A stretch of 64,000 nt of DNA from Allomuricauda sp. (GTDB lineage: Bacteria > Bacteroidota > Bacteroidia > Flavobacteriales > Flavobacteriaceae). Made by a program: the position numbers and the translations under genes. Below are positions 26,893 to 34,382 of the stretch, in pieces. The stretch is from contig NZ_JANQLX010000002.1 of NCBI RefSeq assembly GCF_028280385.1, forward strand, positions 124,001-188,000, in the 5' to 3' direction. The number at the start of each line of letters is the position of its first letter. Within the stretch, counting starts at the first letter, position 1. The notes under the pieces were generated by a model. That model saw only the letters and a list, made by a program, of their open reading frames with translations, made no database searches and was not told where the DNA came from.

Positions 26893-27792
26893 ATGAAATT
26901 CGGTAAAGTAGACCATCCAGAACTTGTTGATTTTTCCATTCCCGAAGACCATCCAGACACTGATGTATTGTTGGACGGATATCCCAATGTTTCACAACCA
27001 AAAATATTTGTGGGGTGCGCCAAATGGAACCGTCAGGACCTCAAGAATTTCTATCCCCGGGGGACCAAGGATGAGTTGGAATATTACTCAAGCCAGTTCA
27101 ATAGCATTGAGCTCAATGCCACTTTTTATCGCATTTTTCCAGCAGAGCAATATCAAAAATGGTATGACAAAACACCGGAAGGGTTCAAGTTTTTTCCTAA
27201 AATGACCAATGAGGTGAGTCACTTGCGCAGGCTTAACGATAAGGTGTATGAGGTGGCTGACCGCTATTTGGAGGTTACATCACAGTTAAAGGAAAAATTG
27301 GGCACTATTTTCCTTCAGTTACACAACAACTTTGGCCCTAAGAATTGGGATCGGGTCCAACAGTTTGTGGCCTATTGGCCAAAGGAATTTCCCCTGGCTA
27401 TGGAGTTTAGGCACACCGATTGGTTTACGGATGAAAAAATAGCAGATGAGCTTTATCATTTGTTGAAGGAAAACAATATCGCCAATATTCTTGTTGATAC
27501 CGCTGGACGGAGGGATATGATGCATATGCGACTGAGTAATAACGAGGCTTTTATAAGATATGTTGGGGCCAACCATGAATCTGATTATTCAAGACTTGCC
27601 GATTGGGTACTTCGACTTGGAGATTGGAAGAAAAAGGGGTTGGACAATATCCATTTTTTTGTGCACCAAAATTTAGAGCGGGAATCGCCACTTTTATCTG
27701 CTCATTTTATTGAAAAACTCAACGCTCAATTGGGTTGTAACCTGACAGTTCCCCAGACACTGAGCGGTGGGAATAAAGGTTTATTTGGCTAA
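26893..27792 (+). CDS. DUF72 (YecE-like) TIM-barrel protein
   Basis: The 299-residue protein has the DUF72 signatures: IFVGCAKWNRQDLKNFYP near the start, YYSSQFNSIELNATFY, GFKFFPKMTNEVSH, LGTIFLQLHNNFGPKNWD, and LAMEFRHTDW. The family forms a TIM barrel and has been discussed as a possible nuclease or endonuclease-IV relative, but its function is not established. An N-terminal extension of about 35 residues precedes the core. It is divergent from the 135-residue gene and probably monocistronic. Confidence 0.88.
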   Translation: MKFGKVDHPELVDFSIPEDHPDTDVLLDGYPNVSQPKIFVGCAKWNRQDLKNFYPRGTKDELEYYSSQFNSIELNATFYRIFPAEQYQKWYDKTPEGFKFFPKMTNEVSHLRRLNDKVYEVADRYLEVTSQLKEKLGTIFLQLHNNFGPKNWDRVQQFVAYWPKEFPLAMEFRHTDWFTDEKIADELYHLLKENNIANILVDTAGRRDMMHMRLSNNEAFIRYVGANHESDYSRLADWVLRLGDWKKKGLDNIHFFVHQNLERESPLLSAHFIEKLNAQLGCNLTVPQTLSGGNKGLFG

Positions 27793-27937
27793 TTCCCACT
27801 ATTTGACCAAGGTTTTTACTTTTAAATTTTACTGGATTAAAATTGCCAATTCCTAAATTATTACGAGTTGGATTTCGCATTTCCATAAATCGGTTGGTAT
27901 TAAGTAAATTTTGGGTTTAACCACTTCTAATTTGACC

Positions 27938-27945
27938 TAGTTTTG
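27938..27945 (+). promoter_or_regulatory. Candidate -7 promoter element of the thioesterase gene
   Basis: TAGTTTTG is an exact TAnnTTTG match 20-32 nt before the two candidate ATGs. A TTTG at 27910-27913 could be the -33 element, though the 24-nt spacing is slightly long. Confidence 0.5.
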
Positions 27946-27965
27946 TTATAAAATCAGTCAAATAA

Positions 27966-28400
27966 ATGGTTAATGGTATGAGATTTCACACTAGAAAATG
28001 GGTTAAACCAGAGGATTTGAACGCCAATGACACCTTGTTTGGGGGCAAAGTTTTGGCGTGGATTGATGAGGAAGCGGCCTTGTACAGCATTATACAATTG
28101 GAGAGCAAAAAGGTGGTTACCAAATATATTTCGGAAATCAATTTCATGAGTAGTGCAAAAGAGGGCGATATTATTGAAATAGGTATTGAAGTGGTCAAAT
28201 TTGGGCATACTTCCATCACATTGAATTGTGAGGTGCGCAACAAGATGACCCGTGAAAGTATTGTTACCGTGGACAATATTATCATGGTGAACCTGGATGT
28301 CAATGGTAACCCTACTCCCCATGGCAAAACCAAGATTGAATATGTAAAGGATCGTTTGGCCAAAAAAGCTAAGGAGGAGCAACAGGAAAAAGTAGTGTAG
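27966..28400 (+). CDS. Acyl-CoA thioesterase (hotdog fold, YciA-like)
   Basis: The 144-residue product has one hotdog domain: NANDTLFGGKVLAWIDEEAALYS with the catalytic Asp of the YciA/BFIT type, then AKEGDIIEIGIEVVKFGHTSI and a charged tail (about 125-144). It hydrolyses acyl-CoA to free acid and CoA; chain preference cannot be read. The start is ATG 27966 or, by family comparison, ATG 27978 (MRFHTRKW). It is followed immediately by a small hairpin that may terminate transcription. Confidence 0.88.
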   Translation: MVNGMRFHTRKWVKPEDLNANDTLFGGKVLAWIDEEAALYSIIQLESKKVVTKYISEINFMSSAKEGDIIEIGIEVVKFGHTSITLNCEVRNKMTRESIVTVDNIIMVNLDVNGNPTPHGKTKIEYVKDRLAKKAKEEQQEKVV

Positions 28401-28402
28401 TG

Positions 28403-28422
28403 GGGCACTTTATGCCCTCTTT
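28403..28422 (+). terminator. Weak hairpin after the thioesterase gene
   Basis: GGGCA (28403-28407) pairs with TGCCC (28413-28417) around CTTTA, followed by TCTTT. It begins 3 nt after the stop codon. The stem is short and the T tract is interrupted, so it is a weak candidate. Confidence 0.4.
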
Positions 28423-28768
28423 CAAATTGGGAAATACAATTACTTCATGATTTGGTTTCACTGTGGTCCAATACCTGGGCAAATCCCACAACGGTATAGG
28501 CCAATTATCGGTTCCGTCGGCTAGCTCGGAACCATCACACCCTTCTTGATGGGTTTTGCCAAATTTCCCAAGGTTTCCCTTTTATTCAGGGTTCGTTCAG
28601 CTCATTAAAATAGCCAGCTAATATTGGGTGTAATCAGGATTGATCAAATCGCACATAGTGTAAACCTACAAAAACAGTGATTTGACAACAAAATGGAACT
28701 CCTTTGGAACATTTAGTTGCCCTACCCGTAGGGTTTGCACATATTCAAGCTATTATCAACCATTAATC
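28423..28768. other. Gene-poor stretch upstream of the HPt-like gene
   Basis: About 350 nt with no convincing gene. It holds an inverted repeat GGTTCCG (28510-28516) / CGGAACC (28527-28533) without a T tract. A start-less minus-strand frame (about 28590 down to 28372) encodes the protein-like string DGTDNWPIPLWDLPRYW, which could be a gene remnant. No exact TAnnTTTG element was found before the next gene. Confidence 0.4.
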
Positions 28769-29554
28769 TTGGATAGTTTGGGAACTAGGGAATTATTGAC
28801 GTATCTGGAAAAATTGGAAATTGGACTGAGCAGCTTTTCCTATGAAGAATTGGGAACGGAAGAAGCAGGAAGACTTAAACGCTCATTTGATGTTTTTAAA
28901 ACCGGTTTGGAAGACAAGGTCTTTGGAATTCCCGAAATGAAACAGTTGGATGTGATCTATGAGCAGGTCGGTATTGGTGCCGCTCCTACTGATACGAACA
29001 AAGAAGCTGATCATCTAACCCAGTTTTCGACCTTGATCAGTCTTTTGGATGCCACTAAACTGGATGACCAACAAAAAGATATTGTGGCCAATTTGCGAAA
29101 GCTATCAGAAAGAATGATGCAACAGTCAACAGCATACATCCCTTCAAAAAACAGTGCCAATCCAAGAATGATAGAGAGTAATCTGGAATCGCTGCTTACC
29201 ACCCATAAAGTAAATTTAAGACCTGTTTTGGACGAATGTATGGGTCAAATGGAGCTTTTGGAGGAGTTGGTTCGAATCTACAAACAAAATATTCTCGAAT
29301 TTATAGGTAGGATAAAAGTGCATCTGCAGACCGAGAATTTTAGGGGTGTGGACTTTGCATGTCAAAAAATTCAGGCCTGCCTTAAAATGATGAAGACTGT
29401 TAGTTTGCTCGAAATTACCGAACAAATGAGTACGGTCTGTAAAACGGATAACGATATAAAATACCTGAATTTCCTGTATCAGCAGTTTTTGGTGGAATAC
29501 CCAAAAGTTGAGGAATTGGTGGATTTTGAAATTGAAGTCCTCCGCAATATGTAA
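28769..29554 (+). CDS. HPt-like protein lacking the phospho-accepting His
   Basis: The coding frame is open from 28682, but the first 29 codons look non-coding; a TTG at 28769 (LDSLGTRELLTYLEKLEIG) is the more natural start, giving 261 residues. The N-terminal 60 residues are helical and acidic, the middle is low in pattern, and the last about 100 residues look like a histidine phosphotransfer bundle (MELLEELVRIYKQNILEFIG, then VDFACQKIQACLKMM). In HPt domains the equivalent of the Gln at 29363-29365 is His, so this copy seems unable to accept phosphate. It is followed 8 nt later by a small acidic protein. Fold assignment is by eye only. Confidence 0.55.
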   Translation: MDSLGTRELLTYLEKLEIGLSSFSYEELGTEEAGRLKRSFDVFKTGLEDKVFGIPEMKQLDVIYEQVGIGAAPTDTNKEADHLTQFSTLISLLDATKLDDQQKDIVANLRKLSERMMQQSTAYIPSKNSANPRMIESNLESLLTTHKVNLRPVLDECMGQMELLEELVRIYKQNILEFIGRIKVHLQTENFRGVDFACQKIQACLKMMKTVSLLEITEQMSTVCKTDNDIKYLNFLYQQFLVEYPKVEELVDFEIEVLRNM

Positions 29555-29562
29555 AACCAAAA

Positions 29563-29916
29563 ATGGTCAAAAACCTCCCAGAATATCACCAAAGTGTATT
29601 TTACCCCTTGTTGGAGCATGCCACCGACTTGGATTGTAAGCTCATGCTTATTGGTCAAATGTTGGAGATTGGGGATGAAAAGGATTTGGCCCTATTGGAA
29701 GAACTGGAAACCCACGAAAACCATAAGATCAGCAGCAAGGCATTTGAAATTCGATGTGCCCTGTTGGAAAAAATGGGAATCGCAGACCCATCTGAAAAGA
29801 CCAAACTACCCATGGATCTTTGCTTTATTTATGATGAATTCAGCATAGAGCCTTCAGATATTGACCCGGATTTGGATATGGATTTTGGTGTTCCATTGGA
29901 CATTCTGGACTCCTAG
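29563..29916 (+). CDS. Small acidic protein of unknown function
   Basis: The 117-residue product is not a family I recognise. Residues 1-75 look like two or three short alpha-helical hairpins of HEAT-like character (DCKLMLIGQMLEIGDEKDLALLEEL), and the last 35 residues are strongly acidic (many Asp/Glu, ending in PLDILDS). It lies 8 nt after the HPt-like gene and is probably co-transcribed, so it may be a partner or adaptor of that protein. This is inference from position. Confidence 0.6.
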   Translation: MVKNLPEYHQSVFYPLLEHATDLDCKLMLIGQMLEIGDEKDLALLEELETHENHKISSKAFEIRCALLEKMGIADPSEKTKLPMDLCFIYDEFSIEPSDIDPDLDMDFGVPLDILDS

Positions 29917-30138
29917 AAGGGAAATCGTTGCCCTCAAGGGGCAGAAAGTGAGCAAAACCATTAATTACAGGGCTTCCCAAGACATTATCCACATTCCAAT
30001 AATCGGAAACTGCATCAATCCCATTAACATACTTCACCACTAGATTAGGTGCTTTTACCACAAAATATTGGAATCCCATAATGTTTGCCCTAAGTTCACG
30101 TTATAAGTATAACCCCAAACAAAAACCACTTAATCATT

Positions 30139-30237
30139 ATGTTATACGATACCTACGGTGAAGAATATTTGGCATTTCTTCAGGAATTAAATGAAATTTT
30201 GAGCATAAACGAACTCGCAGAGTTGGATTATTTATAG
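30139..30237 (+). CDS. Tandem micro-protein A (32 residues)
   Basis: An ATG-TAG frame of 33 codons. The central segment EYLAFLQELNEILSINELAEL is matched position by position by AYLSFIQDLNQMLTDYNISQL in the next small frame (30263-30364): identical or conservative at nearly all core positions (Y-L-x-F-[LI]-Q-[DE]-L-N-[EQ]-[IM]-L). Two adjacent frames encoding alike peptides are unlikely by chance, so I regard both as genes. The helix is amphipathic. No function can be assigned. It shares the downstream terminator at 30391-30417. Confidence 0.65.
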   Translation: MLYDTYGEEYLAFLQELNEILSINELAELDYL

Positions 30238-30262
30238 AACAAACACCCCAAATACTTAGTTC

Positions 30263-30364
30263 ATGAAAAATCAAAACCAGGAAAACACCGCATATTTAAG
30301 TTTTATCCAAGACTTGAATCAAATGTTGACGGACTATAACATTAGTCAATTAAGTCGTCCTTAA
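30263..30364 (+). CDS. Tandem micro-protein B (33 residues)
   Basis: An ATG-TAA frame of 34 codons, 25 nt after micro-protein A. It begins with a polar MKNQNQENTAY and continues into the helix shared with A (YLSFIQDLNQML). A strong bidirectional terminator starts 26 nt downstream, as expected for a real transcription unit. The pair may be small regulators or binding peptides; the primary sigma factor gene is convergent across the terminator, but no functional relation is implied. Confidence 0.65.
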   Translation: MKNQNQENTAYLSFIQDLNQMLTDYNISQLSRP

Positions 30365-30390
30365 GAAAATAAGGGTATTAAGAATTTAAA

Positions 30391-30417
30391 AAGGGTCTCA
30401 GATGAGACCCTTTTTTT
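30391..30417 (+). terminator. Bidirectional terminator between the micro-genes and rpoD
   Basis: AAGGGTCTCA (30391-30400) pairs with TGAGACCCTT (30403-30412), with T7 on the plus side (30411-30417) and an A run on the left that gives a T tract on the minus strand. It serves both the plus-strand micro-genes and the minus-strand rpoD, which ends at 30431. Confidence 0.9.
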
Positions 30418-30430
30418 GTTTGGATTGGTT

Positions 30431-31294
30431 TTATCCCAAATAAGATTTAAGAATCTTGCTTTTGGAAGTATGCCTAAGTTTCCGAATGGCCTTTTCCCGA
30501 ATTTGGCGTACGCGTTCCCGGGTCAGGTCAAAAGTGCTTCCAATTTCTTCCAGGGTCATGGATTGTTGGTCGCCAATGCCATAATACAAGCGCACAACAT
30601 CAGCTTCCCTAGGAGACAACGTATCCAGGGCACGATTGATTTCTGTATTTAAGGATTGATGCATCAACTCCCTATCGGGTTTTGGAGATTCCCCGGAATT
30701 CAGTACATCGTATAGACTTGATGTTTCACCTTCCTTCAAAGGGGCGTCCATGGAAACATGTCTTCCTGTGTTTTTCAAGGATTGCTTTACCTCGGAGACG
30801 GTCATATCCAGTTCTTTGGCTATTTCCTCTGCAGATGGCGGTCTTTCATGGGCCTGTTCCAAATAGGAGAAGGTCTTTTTGATTTTATTGATGGAGCCGA
30901 TTTTGTTCAACGGCAGCCTAACCACCCGGGATTGTTCGGCCAAAGCCTGTAAAATGGATTGCCGTATCCACCATACCGCATAGGAGATAAACTTAAAACC
31001 ACGGGTCTCATCAAAACGCTGGGCGGCCTTTACCAATCCAAGATTACCTTCATTGATCAAATCCGGAAGGGTAAGCCCCTGGTTTTGGTATTGTTTGGCA
31101 ACAGAGACCACAAACCTTAGGTTGGCATTGGTCAGTTTTTCCAAGGCAGCTTGGTCCCCGGCCCTAATCTTTTGGGCCAGTTCCACTTCCTCTTGCGCAG
31201 TAATCAACTCAATCTTACTGATGTCCTGTAGATATTTGTCAAGGGATTTGGATTCGCGGTTGGTGACCTGTTTGATGATTTTTAACTGCCTCAT
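30431..31294 (-). CDS. rpoD: Primary sigma factor RpoD (SigA), Bacteroidota type
   Basis: From ATG 31294 ([20 protein letters not shown]) the product has 287 residues, the usual length of the Bacteroidota primary sigma factor, which lacks region 1.1 and the long non-conserved insert. Regions 1.2 (about 15-50), 2 (about 55-125: [16 protein letters not shown], then [16 protein letters not shown]), 3 (about 135-205) and 4 (about 220-287, ending in the helix-turn-helix [18 protein letters not shown]) are visible. It directs RNA polymerase to TTG/TAnnTTTG promoters, such as those noted in this window. A longer upstream start exists in frame but is not supported by family length. Confidence 0.95.
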   Translation of the reverse strand: MRQLKIIKQVTNRESKSLDKYLQDISKIELITAQEEVELAQKIRAGDQAALEKLTNANLRFVVSVAKQYQNQGLTLPDLINEGNLGLVKAAQRFDETRGFKFISYAVWWIRQSILQALAEQSRVVRLPLNKIGSINKIKKTFSYLEQAHERPPSAEEIAKELDMTVSEVKQSLKNTGRHVSMDAPLKEGETSSLYDVLNSGESPKPDRELMHQSLNTEINRALDTLSPREADVVRLYYGIGDQQSMTLEEIGSTFDLTRERVRQIREKAIRKLRHTSKSKILKSYLG

Positions 31295-31491
31295 GCGTGT
31301 GTTTAGTGTTGAAGTGGTTTTAAGCTTTGATAATACACCATAAAAGACAATTTTCCAAGAGTGAAATGTTATTGTTATCAAAATGTTATTAGCAATTATG
31401 AAATAACTTCAAAATCAATGCTATAGCCCATTGTTGATAGTATATTGATAGAAAAGTCGCCAGAAGCACCGAGGCGAGTATAAAAAACTCC

Positions 31492-31499
31492 TAATTTTG
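31492..31499 (+). promoter_or_regulatory. Candidate -7 promoter element of the helicase gene
   Basis: TAATTTTG is an exact TAnnTTTG match 38 nt before the TTG start at 31538. The 243-nt divergent gap to rpoD holds nothing else that I can name. Confidence 0.45.
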
Positions 31500-31537
31500 T
31501 AAGGTTTGATATTTTGGAAATTTAAATCCATTTTTCG

Positions 31538-33049
31538 TTGCAGATAGAAAGAGCCGTAGGTAAAAAAACGTTATACAATTACCAGCAGGAAGATTTAAAA
31601 AAAATCTTTGCCCAGATCAATGAACTGCCCCAGGGCAGCAATATCCTGTACCAATTACCCACAGGTGGAGGTAAAACGGTGGTTTTTTCCGAGATAACCC
31701 GAAAGTATATCCAAGATACGGGCAAAAAAGTCATTGTGCTTACCCATCGCATTGAGTTGAGCGGTCAAACTTCCAAAATGCTGAGTGGTTTTGGTGTAGC
31801 CAACAAAATCATCAACAGCGAGGTAAAAGAGCTTTACGATCAGGACGAGTACATGTGCTTTGTTGCCATGGTGGAAACCCTGAACAACAGGCTGCAGGAG
31901 GAGAAGGTCAAACTTAACAATATTGGCTTGGTCATCATCGATGAGGCCCACTACAACTCTTTCCGTAAGCTTTTTAAGTATTTTGAGGAATCTACCATTT
32001 TAGGCGTTACGGCAACTCCTTTGAGTTCCAATATCAAACTCCCCATGAAGGATAATTATAAGCACCTGATCATTGGGGAATCCATCAAATCCTTGATAGA
32101 AAAACGATTTTTGGCCCAGGCCAATCTCTATAATTACGATGTGAGCCTGCGTACCCTAAAACTTGGTATCAATGGGGATTATACCGTAAAATCCTCAGAT
32201 GAGTTTTACGGCAACCACAGCATGCTGGGCAAGTTGCTTACAGCCTACGAGGACATAGGAAAAGGTACCAAAACGCTGATTTTCAACAATGGGATAAACA
32301 CCTCGCTCTATGTATACGAAACCTTCAAAAAAGCAGGCTACAACATTCGGCATTTAGATAACAAAAACACGGCCACAGAGCGTCGTGAAATCCTGGATTG
32401 GTTTGCCAATACCCCTGAGGCCATCCTTACCTCCGTGAGTATTTTGACCACAGGTTTTGATGAGCCCAGTGTGCAGACCATTATTCTCAATCGCGCTACA
32501 CGTTCGTTGACCCTTTATTTTCAAATGATAGGTAGGGGGTCCAGAATATTGCCGGGGAAAGATGAGTTTTCCGTGGTGGACCTGGGCAATAACATTGCTC
32601 GTTTTGGCCCTTGGGACGCCCCAGTGGACTGGCAGGAAATATTCCACTTTCCGGATTTTTATTTGGAGAACATCAAAAATGATGAAGATATTGAGCGCGA
32701 GTTTGTCTATGAAATGCCCGAAGACCTCAAGGCCAAATTCAGCAAATCGGATGACATCACCTTCAATATTAAGGAAGAATACAAAAAGGTATTTGCCCAA
32801 GGTAGAAAATCAAAGGAAGTCCTGGAAATGAGTATTGAACAGCATGCCAAGATTTGTGTAGAAAATAGCGAGGATGTTTTCGATGCCCGAATTTTGGCAA
32901 AAGAACTTAAGGAGGAAATTGCGTACCGGGTGCGACAATATTCGTATTGCATCATGAACAACACCAAAAACTATAAAGAGTGGTTGGAGGAGGATTATGA
33001 ACGAAAACTCCGATCTAGTATCTCCAAGAAGTTTGCAGCTCTGATGTAG
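31538..33049 (+). CDS. DEAD/DEAH box helicase (SF2)
   Basis: The 503-residue protein has the SF2 helicase motifs: Walker A PTGGGKT (41-47), motif Ia VLTHRIELSGQT, motif II DEAH (135-138), motif III GVTATPLSS, and motif VI QMIGRGSR near residue 345. It resembles the SSL2/XPB-like branch of stand-alone bacterial helicases. A C-terminal region of about 120 residues is helical and charged. The start is TTG at 31538, since no ATG is placed suitably; the first codons match the expected N-terminus of the helicase core. Substrate (RNA or DNA) is unknown. Confidence 0.9.
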   Translation: MQIERAVGKKTLYNYQQEDLKKIFAQINELPQGSNILYQLPTGGGKTVVFSEITRKYIQDTGKKVIVLTHRIELSGQTSKMLSGFGVANKIINSEVKELYDQDEYMCFVAMVETLNNRLQEEKVKLNNIGLVIIDEAHYNSFRKLFKYFEESTILGVTATPLSSNIKLPMKDNYKHLIIGESIKSLIEKRFLAQANLYNYDVSLRTLKLGINGDYTVKSSDEFYGNHSMLGKLLTAYEDIGKGTKTLIFNNGINTSLYVYETFKKAGYNIRHLDNKNTATERREILDWFANTPEAILTSVSILTTGFDEPSVQTIILNRATRSLTLYFQMIGRGSRILPGKDEFSVVDLGNNIARFGPWDAPVDWQEIFHFPDFYLENIKNDEDIEREFVYEMPEDLKAKFSKSDDITFNIKEEYKKVFAQGRKSKEVLEMSIEQHAKICVENSEDVFDARILAKELKEEIAYRVRQYSYCIMNNTKNYKEWLEEDYERKLRSSISKKFAALM

Positions 33050-33137
33050 CAAGCACAGGATTTTTCGAATATTGGATGCTTGGCATTCCGGTAGCTCTTT
33101 ATTGTACATTGTCATTTATAATTGTGAACTGAACCAA

Positions 33138-34382
33138 GTGGACAAGACCCTTATTATCGGACATGTATGGCCAGAGCCTACCACTACGGCCGCCGGGAAA
33201 CGGATGTCGCAATTGATCGCGGCATTTTTGGAATTCGGGCATGAAGTGATTTTTGGATGTACCGCACTTAGAACCGAATATAGCTTGGACTTGCAAACCA
33301 TAGGGGTGAAGCAGGTGGAATTACAACTGAACCATTCCAGCTTTGATGATTTTATCTTGGATTTGCAGCCCGATTTTGTCGTTTTTGACCGTTTTATGAC
33401 CGAGGAACAATTTGGTTGGAGGGTTGCGGAACATGCACCAAATGCTGTACGGGTGCTGAATACGGAAGACCTCCATTCTTTGCGTAAATCCCGAGAAGCA
33501 TGTTTTAGACAGGAAAAAGACTGGGATATGTCGCACTGGAAAAACCACCCAATGACCTTAAGGGAAATTGCCAGTATCTATCGCTCTGACCTTACCCTGA
33601 TGATTTCTTCCTTCGAAATGCAACTGCTGAATGAACATGTAAATATTCCTGACAAGCTAGTATTGCATTTTCCCTTTATGCAGGATGAAATTGGGAGGGA
33701 CCAGTTGGATTCATGGCCAAACTTTCATAATCGACAGGACTTTAGCTGTATTGGAAATGGAAAACACGCCCCCAATGTTGAGGCCATAAAAACCTTAAAG
33801 AAAAAGATATGGCCCCTAATCCGAAGGAGCTTACCCGAAGCAAAGCTTTCCATCTATGGGGCTTATCTGCCACAACAAGTACAGGAAATGCACAATGTAA
33901 AAGAGGGGTTTTTGATCAAAGGTTGGGTTGAAAATTTAAATGACGTTCTCCAGAATTCCAGGGTGTTGTTGGTACCCATTCAATTTGGAGCGGGCATTAA
34001 AGGCAAGTTAGTGGACGCAATGCGCAACGGAACACCTTCGGTGACCACGCCAATTGGGGCCGAAGGAATGCATGGCGACCTCCCATGGGCCGGCAGTGTT
34101 AGCCAAGATATGAAGCACTTTGCCCAACACGCCATAGCGTTGTATACCCATCAGGAAAAATGGCAAGATGCCCAAATCAACGGACTGGAAACCCTTAACC
34201 TTCTTTACTCAAAATCCAAGCTACAGAAGTTGTTGGAACATCGACTGGATTCAACACAGCAGCATTTAAATATACTGCGGGAACAAAACCTAATGGGCCG
34301 AATCCTGCAACAACAAGGTCTAGCGGCAACCAAATACATGGGGAAGTGGATTGAGGCCAAAAATGGGTATCTAGAAAAATGA
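33138..34382 (+). CDS. Glycosyltransferase (GT-B fold, GT4-like)
   Basis: The start is probably GTG at 33138 (VDKTLIIGHVWPEPTTTAAGKRM), giving 414 residues; the frame is open to a TTG at 33072. The C-terminal half has a GT4-like pattern: FSCIGNGKHAPNVEAIK, IYGAYLPQQV, GWVENLNDVLQNSRVLLVPIQFGAGIKGKLVDAMRNGTPSVTT. The strictly conserved Glu of GT4 (EX7E) is not obvious. A polysaccharide or glycoprotein role is likely, but the sugar is unknown. It lies 88 nt after the helicase and convergent with the glycosidase gene (no gap). Confidence 0.85.
   Translation: MDKTLIIGHVWPEPTTTAAGKRMSQLIAAFLEFGHEVIFGCTALRTEYSLDLQTIGVKQVELQLNHSSFDDFILDLQPDFVVFDRFMTEEQFGWRVAEHAPNAVRVLNTEDLHSLRKSREACFRQEKDWDMSHWKNHPMTLREIASIYRSDLTLMISSFEMQLLNEHVNIPDKLVLHFPFMQDEIGRDQLDSWPNFHNRQDFSCIGNGKHAPNVEAIKTLKKKIWPLIRRSLPEAKLSIYGAYLPQQVQEMHNVKEGFLIKGWVENLNDVLQNSRVLLVPIQFGAGIKGKLVDAMRNGTPSVTTPIGAEGMHGDLPWAGSVSQDMKHFAQHAIALYTHQEKWQDAQINGLETLNLLYSKSKLQKLLEHRLDSTQQHLNILREQNLMGRILQQQGLAATKYMGKWIEAKNGYLEK

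Noticed and set aside
26767..26952. N-terminal extension of the 135-residue minus-strand gene
   Set aside because: The extension overlaps the divergent DUF72 gene and its residues are not conserved-looking; ATG 26766 is used.
29926..29948. Hairpin TGCCC-GGGCA after the acidic protein gene
   Set aside because: A 5-bp stem with no T tract on either strand; not a terminator.
29840..30079. 79-residue minus-strand frame overlapping the acidic protein gene
   Set aside because: Half of it is antisense to the 29563-29916 gene, no promoter or partner, and no recognisable pattern.
31295..31381. Longer start for rpoD
   Set aside because: Bacteroidota RpoD begins at MRQLKI, and the extra residues are AT-derived and not conserved-looking.
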